Below, piece after piece: positions 1 through 9,689 of a stretch of 64,000 nucleotides of DNA (positions are counted from its first letter, which is position 1; each line of letters starts with the position of its first letter). The notes under the pieces were generated by a model. The model ran no database searches. It saw only the letters and a program-made list of their open reading frames with translations, and was not told the DNA's origin. Both the position numbers and the translations under genes were made by a program. Origin of the DNA: Epiperipatus broadwayi (taxonomy: Eukaryota > Onychophora > Udeonychophora > Euonychophora > Peripatidae); NCBI GenBank assembly GCA_028023455.1, contig JAQFVV010012405.1, positions 7,791,291-7,855,290 on the forward strand. The letters run 5' to 3'.

Positions 1-164
1 AAATGTTGGTAATAAATTTATTTTATTCTATTAAACAAGATTATTCTTGAAAACATGCTTCATAAAAAATATATATATATAAATAAATTTAACTATGTAA
101 TGAGTATAGCATTCTCTCATAATGTCATTTCCATTATCTAATTAAATTTATTATATATATATAT

Positions 165-285
165 TAATTGAATGGCTTTATTACCATAAGAAATTTGAAT
201 TCCAGAAATGTCAGAGTTGGAATCAGTCCAAGAACCTTATGCTTCCAGAGTCTGACTTCTACCACTGCACTAAACTACTTATGCT
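165..285 (-). mobile_element. SINE1 (tRNA-derived) copy, diverged
   Basis: Reverse-complement reading gives a tRNA-like A box (GTGCAGTGGTAGAAG), a weak B box and the family's AATAAAGCC tail, in the same order as the better copies at 21.8-22.4 kb and 30.3 kb. It is an old copy: the B box has lost the GGTTCGA consensus. Confidence 0.6.
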
Positions 286-299
286 ATTAAATATATATT

Positions 300-478
300 T
301 CAAGGAGATTATGAAAGTCCCAGAAAGAGATCACATGTGAGATGGATAAATGAAGTAATAAAGTGTGTAGGGGTGATGTAAAGAAAAGAGGCTAGAGATC
401 AGAGAAGATGGATTGAACTTAGAGATACCATCCTGCAGTGGATTGATAATTGTTGACAATGATTATGATGATGATGAT
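300..478 (+). mobile_element. RTE-type LINE, 3' end fragment
   Basis: The sequence matches the last ~55 codons of the near-intact RTE at 18.1-20.8 kb (reverse-transcriptase C-terminal tail with PRKRPHVRWM-like and RRWIELG-like blocks). It is followed by the family's 3' terminal trinucleotide run (GATGATGATGATG near 463-478). It is 5'-truncated, which is usual for target-primed LINE insertion. Several in-frame changes show it is dead. Confidence 0.8.
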
Positions 479-2190
479 ATAAAATTAAAGGAAATACATT
501 TGAAAAAAAAATATTTTGTTAATTTTACCAGATCAGTATGGAAAATTTTAGCTAAAGCTTCAAATTATCTAGTAAGATTTGTGTCTTTGGGCCATCTTTA
601 TGATCTGGTGCTCAAATTAGGGCTTTATTAACTTACAAAATATTTTCAGCTAATAAACAGATTTAGATTTTTTTTCAGATAGAGTCTGGTATGGGCTTGT
701 CACATAGGGAAAGCACTTCTTTGTGCCATTTCTATAATCTGGACATCACTTATGGACAGTGTTAACTTACAAATTTTTTTTCAGGTAATAGAAGATTTAG
801 ATGTTATTTTTTCCAGATAGGCAGTCTAAAGATAACCCAATTAGCCATTCAATCAGTAGTATAGCTAGAATTTTTAGGCCTCTATGCAAAACTTCAGAAA
901 ATTATTCTCTTTAATGTTTATAACAAATACTAATACTTTTTTGAATGCATATAAAAATAATAACACCCCTAAGACCCAAAGTTCCATATATGTTACTTTG
1001 ATTTCTTTTACAGTGACCATGCTAATGCATCCATCTAAAAATGATCAGTATAAGTCTTAACAGAATACTAGCAAGACAGTAAAGACACCTGCATATTTTG
1101 GATTGTCATATGAATACCAAGGTGGTGATTCTATAAATTAAAAAATTAAAATTATTTGGTTGGTGAAGGTGCCACACTTTTATGAGTACTAATCCTTGAT
1201 CTATTAGGATCCAAATAAAGACAACAAACAGAAAGATACAATATTTCATAGATCCTTTTTGCTGATATTTTTTGTTATTAATTCTATTTAACAACTTATT
1301 AAATGCAATCGTTCTCTTTATTAAGAGATTCACTTTCCACTGTTTCAGTTATCCACGGTTTTAAAAAAGGCTAAATAAAAACTAAACAAAAAATTGCATT
1401 CATAAATTTTTCCTGTGTTCTCTTCCATATAACTGCTATTATAAATCATATCTCAGCCCAATATTTTTTTTATTCTGTGCACTCTGTTAATTATTTGCTC
1501 TTTATTTTTTTAATTAATGTCTAAATATGTACATACATTTAAAATTTATATTGTATTGTGAGTGTATATGTATACAATTATCTATGCCAGCCTAATTTCT
1601 TAAATTACTATAGCATGTATGACTGTTTTTAACATACTGTCTGTTCATGGCACTTTTTAAAATTTACCTACCAAATAAAAGATTCTGGTTAATAGGAGAT
1701 AAAAATGGTTATTATTGAGTCACTTGAACAAATGCAAATTAATTTAATAGAAGAATATATATATATAACTGGTGATTATTTATTTTTTCTGCATGTGTGT
1801 GGTCATGTGTATCAGTAGTATGAGATACTGCGGATAGTTGAAGGTTGCTTGGAATTCTGAATTCAAATCACCTATATTTATAATAAATGCTTAGAAAATT
1901 AAGAATAAAAATAATTAAAAGTCAATTAGTTTTTTAAGATTTAATTTTACTACTCTTTAATCATTATTGAATATTAGAAATCTTTGTGTAAAACGTGCTG
2001 AGACAAATGCTATTCGTCTATGGAAAAGCATATTTCTTTTTATACTTATAATATCTGAAATCATTAACTTAGTAACTTTGATTCCAAATAGTGCTATGCA
2101 ATGTCAGCATGGTATCAAATACAGCATTTGAAACAATAGTGTAGTTTAAATTTTTAGGCTCTATATAAAATTTCAAAGAAGTTTTTTATT
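479..2190. other. no gene recognised; internal diverged repeats
   Basis: The stretch is A+T-rich without a convincing exon. Two short diverged direct repeats lie at about 630-690 and 760-825 (cttacaaa...ttttcag...agatttagat). The segment 855-985 recurs in diverged form at 2135-2370, where a SINE2 interrupts it. Confidence 0.5.
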
Positions 2191-2191
2191 T

Positions 2192-2297
2192 TTCATATGT
2201 CAAAGCATCGGCCAGGAAGCGAACCCGCGTTAACTGTCTGCAAGCAACTGCTTGCTTGCAAGACAACTGCGCTTATCTCTCAGCTATCAACGCTTTT
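2192..2297 (-). mobile_element. SINE2 (tRNA-derived) copy
   Basis: On the minus strand the copy starts with GCGTTGATAGCTGAGAG, has an A-box-like TAGCTGAGAGATAAGCGC and a near-perfect B box (GGGTTCGCTTCC), then ends in GACATATGAAAA. The same layout occurs at 17407-17505, 29725-29828 and 31450-31546. It sits inside a host repeat also present uninterrupted at 855-985, so the insertion boundaries are fairly clear. Confidence 0.75.
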
Positions 2298-2599
2298 TAA
2301 TTTTTTTAACATATATTTTAATACTTTTTTGAGTGCATATATAAAATAAATGAGTCCTAAGACCCAAGGGACCTTTTATATAGCATTGCTTTCACAATAT
2401 TATAGCATTGACTGAAAAACAAATATAGTCCGCTTTTATATTTATGAAGATTTTTAATATATTATTTTATTTTGAGAAATGTAATTTCTTTAAAAATATG
2501 TAAAAATAATTATAAAACATGAAAGATCATAAAATCAATATCAAGTAAGTTTTTATGTGTGTGTAACCATATAAGCACATTTAATATTGATTTAGCCTT

Positions 2600-2714
2600 G
2601 CACAGTTTGGTGCAGTTGGTACAGTGTCCACCTTGGAATCGGAAGGTTCTAGGATCATTCCAGCATTAGCAAGTCTTTCTTCAACATCTAATGAACTCCC
2701 ACACAATTAAGCCA
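2600..2714 (+). mobile_element. SINE1 copy, diverged
   Basis: The A-box region TTTGGTGCAGTTGGTACAG is good. The B-box region is weak (TAGGATCATTCC). The 3' part keeps the family's 'atgaactccca...aattaagcc' tail. An imperfect palindromic AT tract follows to about 2770. Confidence 0.65.
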
Positions 2715-3164
2715 TATACCTTATATATATATTTATTATTAAAAAAAATAATAAATATATATAAAAAAAATGAAAAATAAGACATTACTCACCAGAACAA
2801 AAAATGCTGGATGATGAGATTTCTCTCAGGAATAGTTGAAGCTCCTATTTATTGATTTTTGTTCTTTTATGAAAGGCTGTTGGAGAGAAATTTGTTTTTT
2901 ATTGAGCTATTTAAAGACTGTTTTATTTTATTTTTTTATGAATTGGATGATCAACTAACCATCTGTAAAAAACTCCCAAGTCTGAGAAGAATCATAAAAG
3001 TTTGCCTGGCCAAGTACAAACCCATGCCATGGGAATGGAAGCAGATATACGACTACTATACACAAAATGTGTATATGTATATGTGAATACATTATTTTTC
3101 AAAGTGAATATCAAAAAGTACTAATATAATTATTTTAGTTTAAAAAAAAAAAAACAATTCTTAC

Positions 3165-3326
3165 CAGGATAGCAGGGTCTATCATTGCAAGTAGTTAAAC
3201 GTGTACATTCGATTCCATTTCCAGTTAAACCTGGAGGGCAGGGTCCACATTTGAATCCAAGATCATCTTCAAAGCACTGAACATTTGGAAAGCATGGATT
3301 TGAATAACAATTATTCTTTTTAAACT
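3165..3326 (-). CDS. Tsp: thrombospondin exon: EGF-like domain 1 and start of EGF-like 2
   Basis: This exon encodes a complete six-cysteine EGF-like domain (C-x4-C-x5-C, then the F-K-C-G-P-C-P-P-G-L-T-G-N-G pattern and a last Cys) followed by the start of a second domain ending CYPG. The CGPCPPG-TGNG signature is diagnostic of thrombospondins, secreted calcium-binding matrix glycoproteins that assemble as oligomers. The acceptor is ATTTATAG and the donor GTAAGA. The length, 162 nt, is 2 + 53 codons + 1, so the entering phase matches the exon at 3441-3513 and the exit phase is 1. A longer apparent reading frame (3130-3495) is only this exon plus read-through of two splice sites. The rest of EGF 2, the type 3 calcium repeats and the C-terminal lectin-like domain would lie below position 1 and are not seen. 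No inactivating change is visible. Confidence 0.93.
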
Positions 3327-3440
3327 CTATAAATAATGATAATAATAATTTTAAATAAATTATAGTTAAACTATTAATATTTTCCATTAAATAACAGATA
3401 ATTTTACATATATAAATAATTAGAATAAGTAATAATTTAC

Positions 3441-3513
3441 CAGCTATGTTGTTTCCCTCTCTGCACATAGCACAATGCTGAAGTTCAAATTTCAAGGCCT
3501 GAGTTTCTCGTAT
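3441..3513 (-). CDS. Tsp: thrombospondin exon: end of coiled coil with CxxC
   Basis: The translation IRETQALKFELQHCAMCREG is followed by NNIAG. It matches the segment between the oligomerising coiled coil and the first EGF-like domain of COMP/TSP-3/4/5-type thrombospondins. There the helix runs into a Cys-x-x-Cys (here HCAMC) that forms disulfides between subunits. The acceptor is a T-rich TTTTTTTAAG and the donor GTAAAT. The length is 73 nt (24 codons + 1), phase 0 in and phase 1 out, compatible with both neighbours. The intron to the EGF exon is only 114 nt, against 8.75 kb and 29.5 kb for the upstream introns. Confidence 0.88.
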
Positions 3514-3679
3514 CTTAAAAAAACCAAAAATTCCAAATTGAAACTATCTTAGTTACTTTTAAGAAATATAGTATTATTACAACATTTATTGCTATTATTT
3601 TAAAATAATAACATAATATCACTTATTTTTTAATTTACGCAATAGAATATAAAAAGTGCAGCTCTCTATTTTAGCACTA

Positions 3680-3860
3680 TAGGATAATAAATAGATGACT
3701 GCATAGATGGATAGGTAATCAGAGAGATATAGATGGTTAAATGGATGAATAGATAGACAGAGATATATAGATAGTTGAATAGATGGACAGATAGAAAGAT
3801 ATAGATGGTGGATAGATGTTTAGATGGATTAGACAGATATGAATAGATAGATGGATATTG
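3680..3860. repeat. GATA/GATG-type degenerate microsatellite
   Basis: An imperfect run of units such as atagatgg, atagatag and agatatag. Frequent interruptions indicate an old simple repeat. Confidence 0.85.
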
Positions 3861-5273
3861 TCAAATAATACATAATTTATCAATTTGCATGGTGCAGTTA
3901 ATACCTGATCTACTAATAAACCAAGTCATCTTGTTTGAGTAATCAGAAATTACCCAATTATTGTACAACTAAATTCTTATCCACCAAACAGTTTCAGGCT
4001 TTCATCTTTACCAGAGAAAGCAAATGCCAGAAACTGATTGTGATGTACTTGATTTAATGTTACTTACGAGAAACAACCAAATATACCTAATTCAAGTAAC
4101 TATTATGCTCTTGCATAAAATTAAGATATCCCACTTAACAGATACAAGATTTTATTAGTATGAAAAATAACAATCAAGAATTATCATTAGTTCTACTAGC
4201 ACCTGTAAGGCTTCCAAAAATAATAATAAGACAGGTATAGTCTGTAATATCTGGTTCTCCTCCCATCGTTGGTCCTGATCTGAATTTGCGCTACACTTAA
4301 GTCTCTCAGAAAAGCAGGACTGAAAACTAATCTGTCCTTTCTCTGTTAGATTATAACTACTTTTTGTTCTATTGTTTATTCCTTATCAATTTTAATCATC
4401 AAATTATTCTGGGCTTATTTCTGAACCAATTAATTAAATTGTTCTTTACATTTTTAATCCTTCGTTTAATTAATTATTTATTCAGATCTTCCATCTTGTT
4501 TTACACCTTGCTTTTTATAAAATATTTATATAAAAAACCATTTGTAATTTCTAATTTTCATTTTTATTAAATGAACTCGTTTACTTTCACATGTAATTAT
4601 TTAACACTTTTAACTTCTGGAGTACATACAGTTTCAAATGTATTCTTTCTTAATATTAATCGTACTATAACATAACACTGATCAAAGAATTTAATTGCAT
4701 GACCATATTGTAATCACTGATTACTTAAACTTACTATATGTGATGATAGAATAGAGAACTGCTCTACTTATTAATATTTTGAAATCCACTACAAAGGACA
4801 GCAGCAGAAATCTGAATAATATTGATAGTGCAAAAGCTGCTATCTTGAAATCGATTCTGTTAATTAACAAATCAAACCCAAGGTTTTTTGTTTTATTTTG
4901 TGGAGGTTATAAAGGATAAAACCACCAATGACTATATACAGATGCTCTATGGAAAGCAGTGAGCCATGATTGTTAACAAGGATGACTATAGAGTAAAAAT
5001 ATTGAAATTTATATCCTTTAAATTATTCTCTGTGGCCAACATCCCAATGGCAAAGAAGGTATCACTCATCAAGCTGACTGAGTGGCAGGCTATAGAGTTT
5101 TATATATTTTACTACCTTTATTTAGCTAATATTAAGTAAATATCCATTTACTGATCAATATGAGATGAGAAGCTGTGTTATATAGGAGCTAATTATTAAA
5201 AAAAAATATTAAACTTTATTTGAACTAAGTTTAGGACTGTAGCAGACAAAATTTCTATAACCATATTTTGAGG

Positions 5274-5309
<36 letters not shown>

Positions 5310-5373
5310 AAATCGGAAAGATCTGTGAAGATAAATTCAATATTAGATTTAGAACACCCATTAATTTAAATAG
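3861..5373. other. intronic stretch, no gene recognised
   Basis: A+T-rich sequence between the short thrombospondin exons and the Penelope-like remnant. ORFs of up to 68 codons are rich in Phe, Leu and Ile and have no coding signature. A TA/TG microsatellite lies at 5275-5308. Confidence 0.5.
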
Positions 5374-5665
5374 ATTAATCAACAATACTAAGGACAAAAT
5401 ATATAAATTAGACAAATCTAATGTTGTGTATGCAATAGGATGCAGCCAAACAGATTGGCACTACACATACTATAGTGAATAAAGGCCAATTTAAGGACAA
5501 GGATGACACAAGGAGACAAAGACTAATTTAACAAATGTGTCAGCCTTTTATAACCATGAAAAGAAATATGGACATCATTTTGACGCTGGTATAGTTGAGA
5601 TAGTGTATGAAGAAAAAAAGACAGGAAATGAAAAATCAAAGGGGCTTGGTTTATTGTCCAAAATG
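5374..5665 (+). pseudogene. Penelope-like element remnant (GIY-YIG endonuclease domain)
   Basis: The frame starting near 5374 reads NNTKDKIYKLDKSNVVYAIG then CSQTDWHYTYY before a stop. Further on it reads SAFYNHEKKYGHHFDAG and then IVEIVYEE. This order (KD-I--LDKS-VVY-I-C, a tyrosine-rich stretch, then SA---H----GH-FD) is that of the C-terminal GIY-YIG nuclease of Penelope-like retroelements, which nicks the target. At least two stops interrupt it and no reverse-transcriptase part is recognisable upstream, so it is a dead, truncated fragment. Penelope-like elements are known to carry hammerhead ribozymes in their terminal repeats, which makes this neighbour of the F1-F4 elements relevant. An unrelated retroelement with a similar motif cannot be excluded by eye. 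Confidence 0.5.
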
Positions 5666-6699
5666 AATATATAATGATCCAAAGATCAAATGGCATTCAA
5701 ATTGACAAAAAAATGTTTCTTAAATCCCTAATGATAAACTTCAAACTTGTGTCAAAAGAATATTCAGTTTATTTAAATTATTTTGTTGTATTTTTTAACC
5801 TATTACTGATAATGGTAGAATATCAAGATATTATATATATGAATAAATCAATGAGCTACATAGCTAATAAGTATATGTGGGAAGATAAAGTCAAACAATT
5901 ACAGTTAACTACATTCTCAGTACACTTATTAGATGTTCAATGATTATGGGATGCAATACTGAAAGCATATTAAAACTAGTAATAAAGACATGTGTATTTT
6001 ATATAGTATAATCTGGGAGCAAAAATCATATTGCTTAATGACTTAGTGTAGAGCTGAATAAAGTAAAAATAAAAATCTCAGTTTATTTAATTCATGATTG
6101 TTGTGCACAATCTGTCATTTGAGTGCCTGAATGTCACATGATGCCCTAAGTAATCTGACATACAATTATTATTAACATTATTCAGTTCTATTACAATATG
6201 AATAATTTAAAAGTATTCTTTCTGCAGACCTATCAATAATGTATTCCTAAAATATTATTACATAAAAATATTAATAATTTAATTAAAAATTATTTGAATC
6301 GATTTAAATTCACTGCGTTATAACTAGAATGTTCTTAAGAGAGAAATACAGATATAAACTACTGTTGGCATTTCATTAATTAATAGATTCAAAATATTGT
6401 GTTAAACAATCTGAATAATGTGTCACCTTATTTCATGCTACACCGCATTCTTTTGGAGATTCTTAATAATAATATTCAACACACAAAGTATATTGATTTA
6501 TAAATTTGAACTTTTCTTTTTGACCTTTGCTCCCACATTCTTGCCCTCAAGTATGTCACTAATATTCTTATTTTATTAATCAGTTATCAGTAATATGTTG
6601 CATTTCCTCATATATAAATATACATTTTTCAATAGTTAAAAAAAAAAAACTATAAATATATGATTATTGCACATACGGAATTATTTTGCTAAAGTAACT
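5666..6699. other. no gene recognised
   Basis: A+T-rich intronic sequence. The 89-codon frame at 5674-5943 continues the decayed retroelement region without recognisable motifs. Confidence 0.45.
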
Positions 6700-6990
6700 T
6701 TTAAAGGAGATTTGAACTCGGACTTTAAATCTCCCTTCAGTCATTCACACTATCTAATACCACCCATACACATGGCCGTATAATACAAAAAAAACATGTT
6801 TTTCAATACTCGTAATTTATGCTGAATCAGCACTCATCAGTTGTTCTGGATCATCATCTTCTATATATATATAATCAGTGCTCAGTTTTATAGTAAGATA
6901 GCAAATCTACAAACTTTAATGGGCAGACTTCAATCCTTGTCACTCTCAAATTCTTCAGCCATACCCATGTCGACCTTAAGTCACTCTGAC
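6700..6990 (-). mobile_element. F3 hammerhead-bearing repeat, decayed copy
   Basis: This copy shares blocks with 15860-16270, 40140-40450 and 40785-41095: gatttgaac--agactt...atctaatacc, then gctgaatcagcactcatcag, then agacttcaatcc. The minus strand holds CTGATGA (6834-6840) and a GTGCT/AGCA(T) stem II hairpin. The GAAA box reads TAAA, so the ribozyme core is broken here. Confidence 0.6.
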
Positions 6991-7084
6991 CTCTCAAATG
7001 TAGGACCTTAGTATGTCCATTTACGCAAAAGAGGGATTGGTAGAATACATGTTGAATATGTAATCTTTAAATACAAGTAGAGTA

Positions 7085-7205
7085 TATATACTAGAGCTAG
7101 ATGTAATTAAAGAGGATTTGAACCCAGACTTTCTAGCTCTCTTGAGTCATTCACCCTATCTAATATCACCAATACATATGACCATATACATGCAAAAAAG
7201 ATAAA
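7085..7205 (-). mobile_element. F3-related fragment
   Basis: Repeats the 'gaggatttgaacccagactt...ctctctatctaatatcacc..acatatgacc' block found about 400 bp earlier at 6707. The hammerhead part is absent or too decayed to recognise. Confidence 0.5.
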
Positions 7206-8029
7206 TAATCTAGTAACTTTTATGGTTTGTAATGATTCAAACCAGAAGTTATTTTGTAGTTCATAGACCACATGAGAGGTCATAATGTCTTCACAGGGAG
7301 TCCATAAAGGCTTGGAAAAAATATTATACACTTTTATAGTTAAAAAAAAGAATAAATAAAGGCAAAAAAGGGAGGAGATGAAGAATAAAATCTTATTTTT
7401 AAATGTTTACATGTAAAATGTTTGTGTCTGGTACACTTTTAGCTTAATAAACTCCATGTTATAGTACTTAGCCATAAAGTTAAGATATCTTTGAAGATGA
7501 ACCCAACTTATTTAAGCATAGTGAATTTATTGAATTTTTTCATTTGAGTTTATAGTAAAAAAATATCACAGTCTTTCTTGTCAGTTTCCTGATAGTTCTT
7601 AACAGAAATATCAGTTGAGTAATTTTGAAAGCAGGACGAATGAAGGTGATTGTGTGCATGAACCTTTTTACATAGATACTTGCAATCATAATGGACCAAA
7701 CTAAATTATGATATTCATTTCCAGGAGGCTGCAAAGTAAACAATCATGGTGATAATTAGCAATCAAAGATGAACGATGCTCAGAATCGCAGCCTGTTTGG
7801 CTGCCAGTCAATGATGACACCTTTTTTTAGGTACTTATAACTGCAGATTACTAGCAATGAAGAAAGATTGCAGAAATTAGAAGGGAATTGTTTAATATTG
7901 AATAGGATATTGTGAGACTTTGTGAAATTAGAAGGTGAAGAGAGAACTCATTTAAAAGGTGAACATATACTTTACTATATAAGCTTAAATATTAAAAGTA
8001 TAAATGGAATGAAATAAGATTCATTATAA
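7206..8029. other. no gene recognised
   Basis: A+T-rich intronic sequence with ORFs below 75 codons and no coding signal. Confidence 0.45.
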
Positions 8030-8454
8030 ATCAAAAGTGAAAGAACAATATTGTGAATATTGATAGTACATCAGACAGATTGGCAAGATTAGTATTCAAA
8101 TTAATGAAAGATACCAAATAAAGATAATTGAGATTTATGCTCAACAAGTTGTCATTATAATAAAGAAGTTAGGAGACTTTTACATGGATGTAAAAAATCT
8201 TTTTGATAAGACCAAACATCGTTTAAAGATTATTATGGGAGACCTTAGAGATAGAAGTAATAAGCAAATGAAAATGATGAAAGTAAATTTGCTTATGATG
8301 AGATGATAAAAATGTGAGAGGACACACACTTATAGAGTTTAAACAATTCAAAACAAAACAATACTCTCCATATAGTAGTGCCATCTTGTGCTAACAAGAG
8401 CAATCAATGGATGCCAGAAGGCTTGTGCATAAAATCCCTATCTAGTGCCTACTC

Positions 8455-8513
8455 ATCCAATATCCCCAGACTAGTTTCTGGCTTGTGGCCTTCATCAGTG
8501 AGGAGCCTTGGAT
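8455..8513 (-). ncRNA. hammerhead ribozyme, type I (F1), intact core
   Basis: All parts of a type I hammerhead are present on the minus strand. Stem I outer helix AUCCAA/UUGGAU pairs over 6 bp, then comes an internal loop GGC/UA, and the inner helix UCCUCA/UGGGGA. The core CTGATGA is at 8492-8498. Stem II is GGC/GCC closed by an A.A pair with loop CACAA. The core GAAA is at 8475-8478. Stem III is AC/GU with a 2-nt loop, and the cleavage triplet GUC is at 8469-8471. Cleavage is predicted just 3' of that C. Such short-stem-III type I ribozymes are known from animal retroelements. Activity is inferred, not shown. Confidence 0.85.
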
Positions 8514-8769
8514 CTGAGAGCACTGCACCTAGATCTTAGGATCTAATGCAACCCTCCAGCACCCACCTTTTAACTCTATTTAACTACAAAACTATGAGAA
8601 TGAAATTGAAAACACTATTAGTATTTTCAATCCAAGCTCAATAGCTTATATAGTCATATGGGTCTGAACTCAATTCAGTACCCATACATTTTGGTGTCTT
8701 TGGCTCTTTAACAACCATAGCCACCACTATCCTATTAGGCAGGATTGGTGTTAAACCACTAAACATCAG

Positions 8770-8828
8770 ATCCAAGGCTCCTCACTGATGAAGGCCACAA
8801 GTCAGAAAATAGTCTGGGGATATTGGAT
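8770..8828 (+). ncRNA. hammerhead ribozyme, type I (F1), nearly intact
   Basis: Same 59-nt layout as the partner in the opposite arm. CTGATGA is at 8785-8791, stem II is GGC/GUC, then GAAA and GUC. The only weakness is GAAAA in place of GAAAC, which leaves stem III with one Watson-Crick pair. Stem I is unchanged (AUCCAA/UUGGAU and UCCUCA/UGGGGA). Confidence 0.75.
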
Positions 8829-9397
8829 GAGTAGGCACTAGATAGGGATTTTATGCACAAGCCTTCTGGCATCCATTGATTGCTCTTGTTAGCACAAGAT
8901 GGCACTACTATATGGAGAGTGTTGTTTTGTTTTGAATTGTTTAATAACAATTATTGTGCTAGTATGAGATAGTGATCATGTGATGTTTAGTGGTTTAACT
9001 TATAGAGTTTGCAAGAAAAAAAATATTAGGAATTCTTTCTTTGTGAAATGGATGCATCTTAATGAAGATGCAGCAGATATTTTGACTAACAGAAATTATG
9101 TATTTCAGGATTGTAATGTTTTAATAGATTCCGCACAGAAAGTGATCATTAATTAATGAGATGTAGGACATGACTTAATATAAAAATATAGTAACATAGA
9201 TTGTTTTAAAATATTAACTGATTTTAAAAATAGCTCAGTTTGAATGAAATCAATAGGAAAATAACTGATATACTATTAAGAACCTCAACAAAGAGAGCTG
9301 GTAGAAAAAGGCAGCAATTTACCAGTAAATTTTCTATTTAAAAAAGACATGTACAAAGAAAGGAAGGAACATAAAAATGAATAACAATAATTTCTTA

Positions 9398-9689
9398 TAA
9401 TACTAAATTGTCCATTCACTTTACTACTGTTACACAATGCTTTATTTACCACCATTTTTTACAGTTTACAGTTTTGATTGCCCCAGCAATCTTCTTAACT
9501 TTATATCTCCTAACCAGTTTACACAAAGCTTTATTTACCACCCTTTTTTACAGTTTACAGTTCTGAAGAAGATTGCTGGGGCAATCAAAACTGTAAACTG
9601 CGAAAAATGATGGTAAATAAAGCATTGTGTAACAGTAGTAAAGTGAATGGACAATTTGGTATACATTTGGCAATGCAATAATAAAGACT
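9398..9689. mobile_element. F4 foldback element with 12-bp TSD, decayed hammerhead
   Basis: A 292-bp insertion inside the RTE linker region, flanked by aataatttctta at 9386-9397 and 9690-9701. Its two halves (about 9407-9499 and 9564-9655) are inverted copies of one sequence. The right arm contains CTGAAGA, a 6-bp stem II (GATTGC/GCAATC), then AAAAC-TGTA. This resembles a hammerhead in which the first G of GAAA has become A. The arm sequence is also self-complementary as a plain hairpin (CAGTTTACAGTT/AACTGTAAACTG), so the ribozyme reading is tentative. Confidence 0.65.

Larger units (their letters stand above)
8341..8997. mobile_element. F1 hammerhead element, inverted dimer with 13-bp TSD
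   Basis: A 657-bp insertion flanked by the 13-bp direct repeat acttatagagttt (8328-8340 and 8998-9010), which restores the RTE reading when removed. It consists of a minus-oriented monomer (8341-8766) joined head-to-head to a shorter plus-oriented monomer (8767-8997), giving long inverted arms. Each arm contains one hammerhead ribozyme (8455-8513 minus, 8770-8828 plus). ORFs seen across it are chance frames. It has no tRNA promoter boxes and no protein. Confidence 0.85.

Noticed and set aside
3130-3495. Single 121-codon gene with an EGF-like end
   Set aside because: It reads through two splice sites. The phase-matched exons 3165-3326 and 3441-3513 explain it better.
8759-8950. Recurring 'LCIKSLSSAYSSNIPRL' frames (also 14802-15026, 37288-37491, 53489-53701) as a conserved small protein
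   Set aside because: They lie across the F1 hammerhead sequence. Similarity between loci is nucleotide repeat similarity, frames are broken differently in each copy, and the conserved signal is RNA structure.
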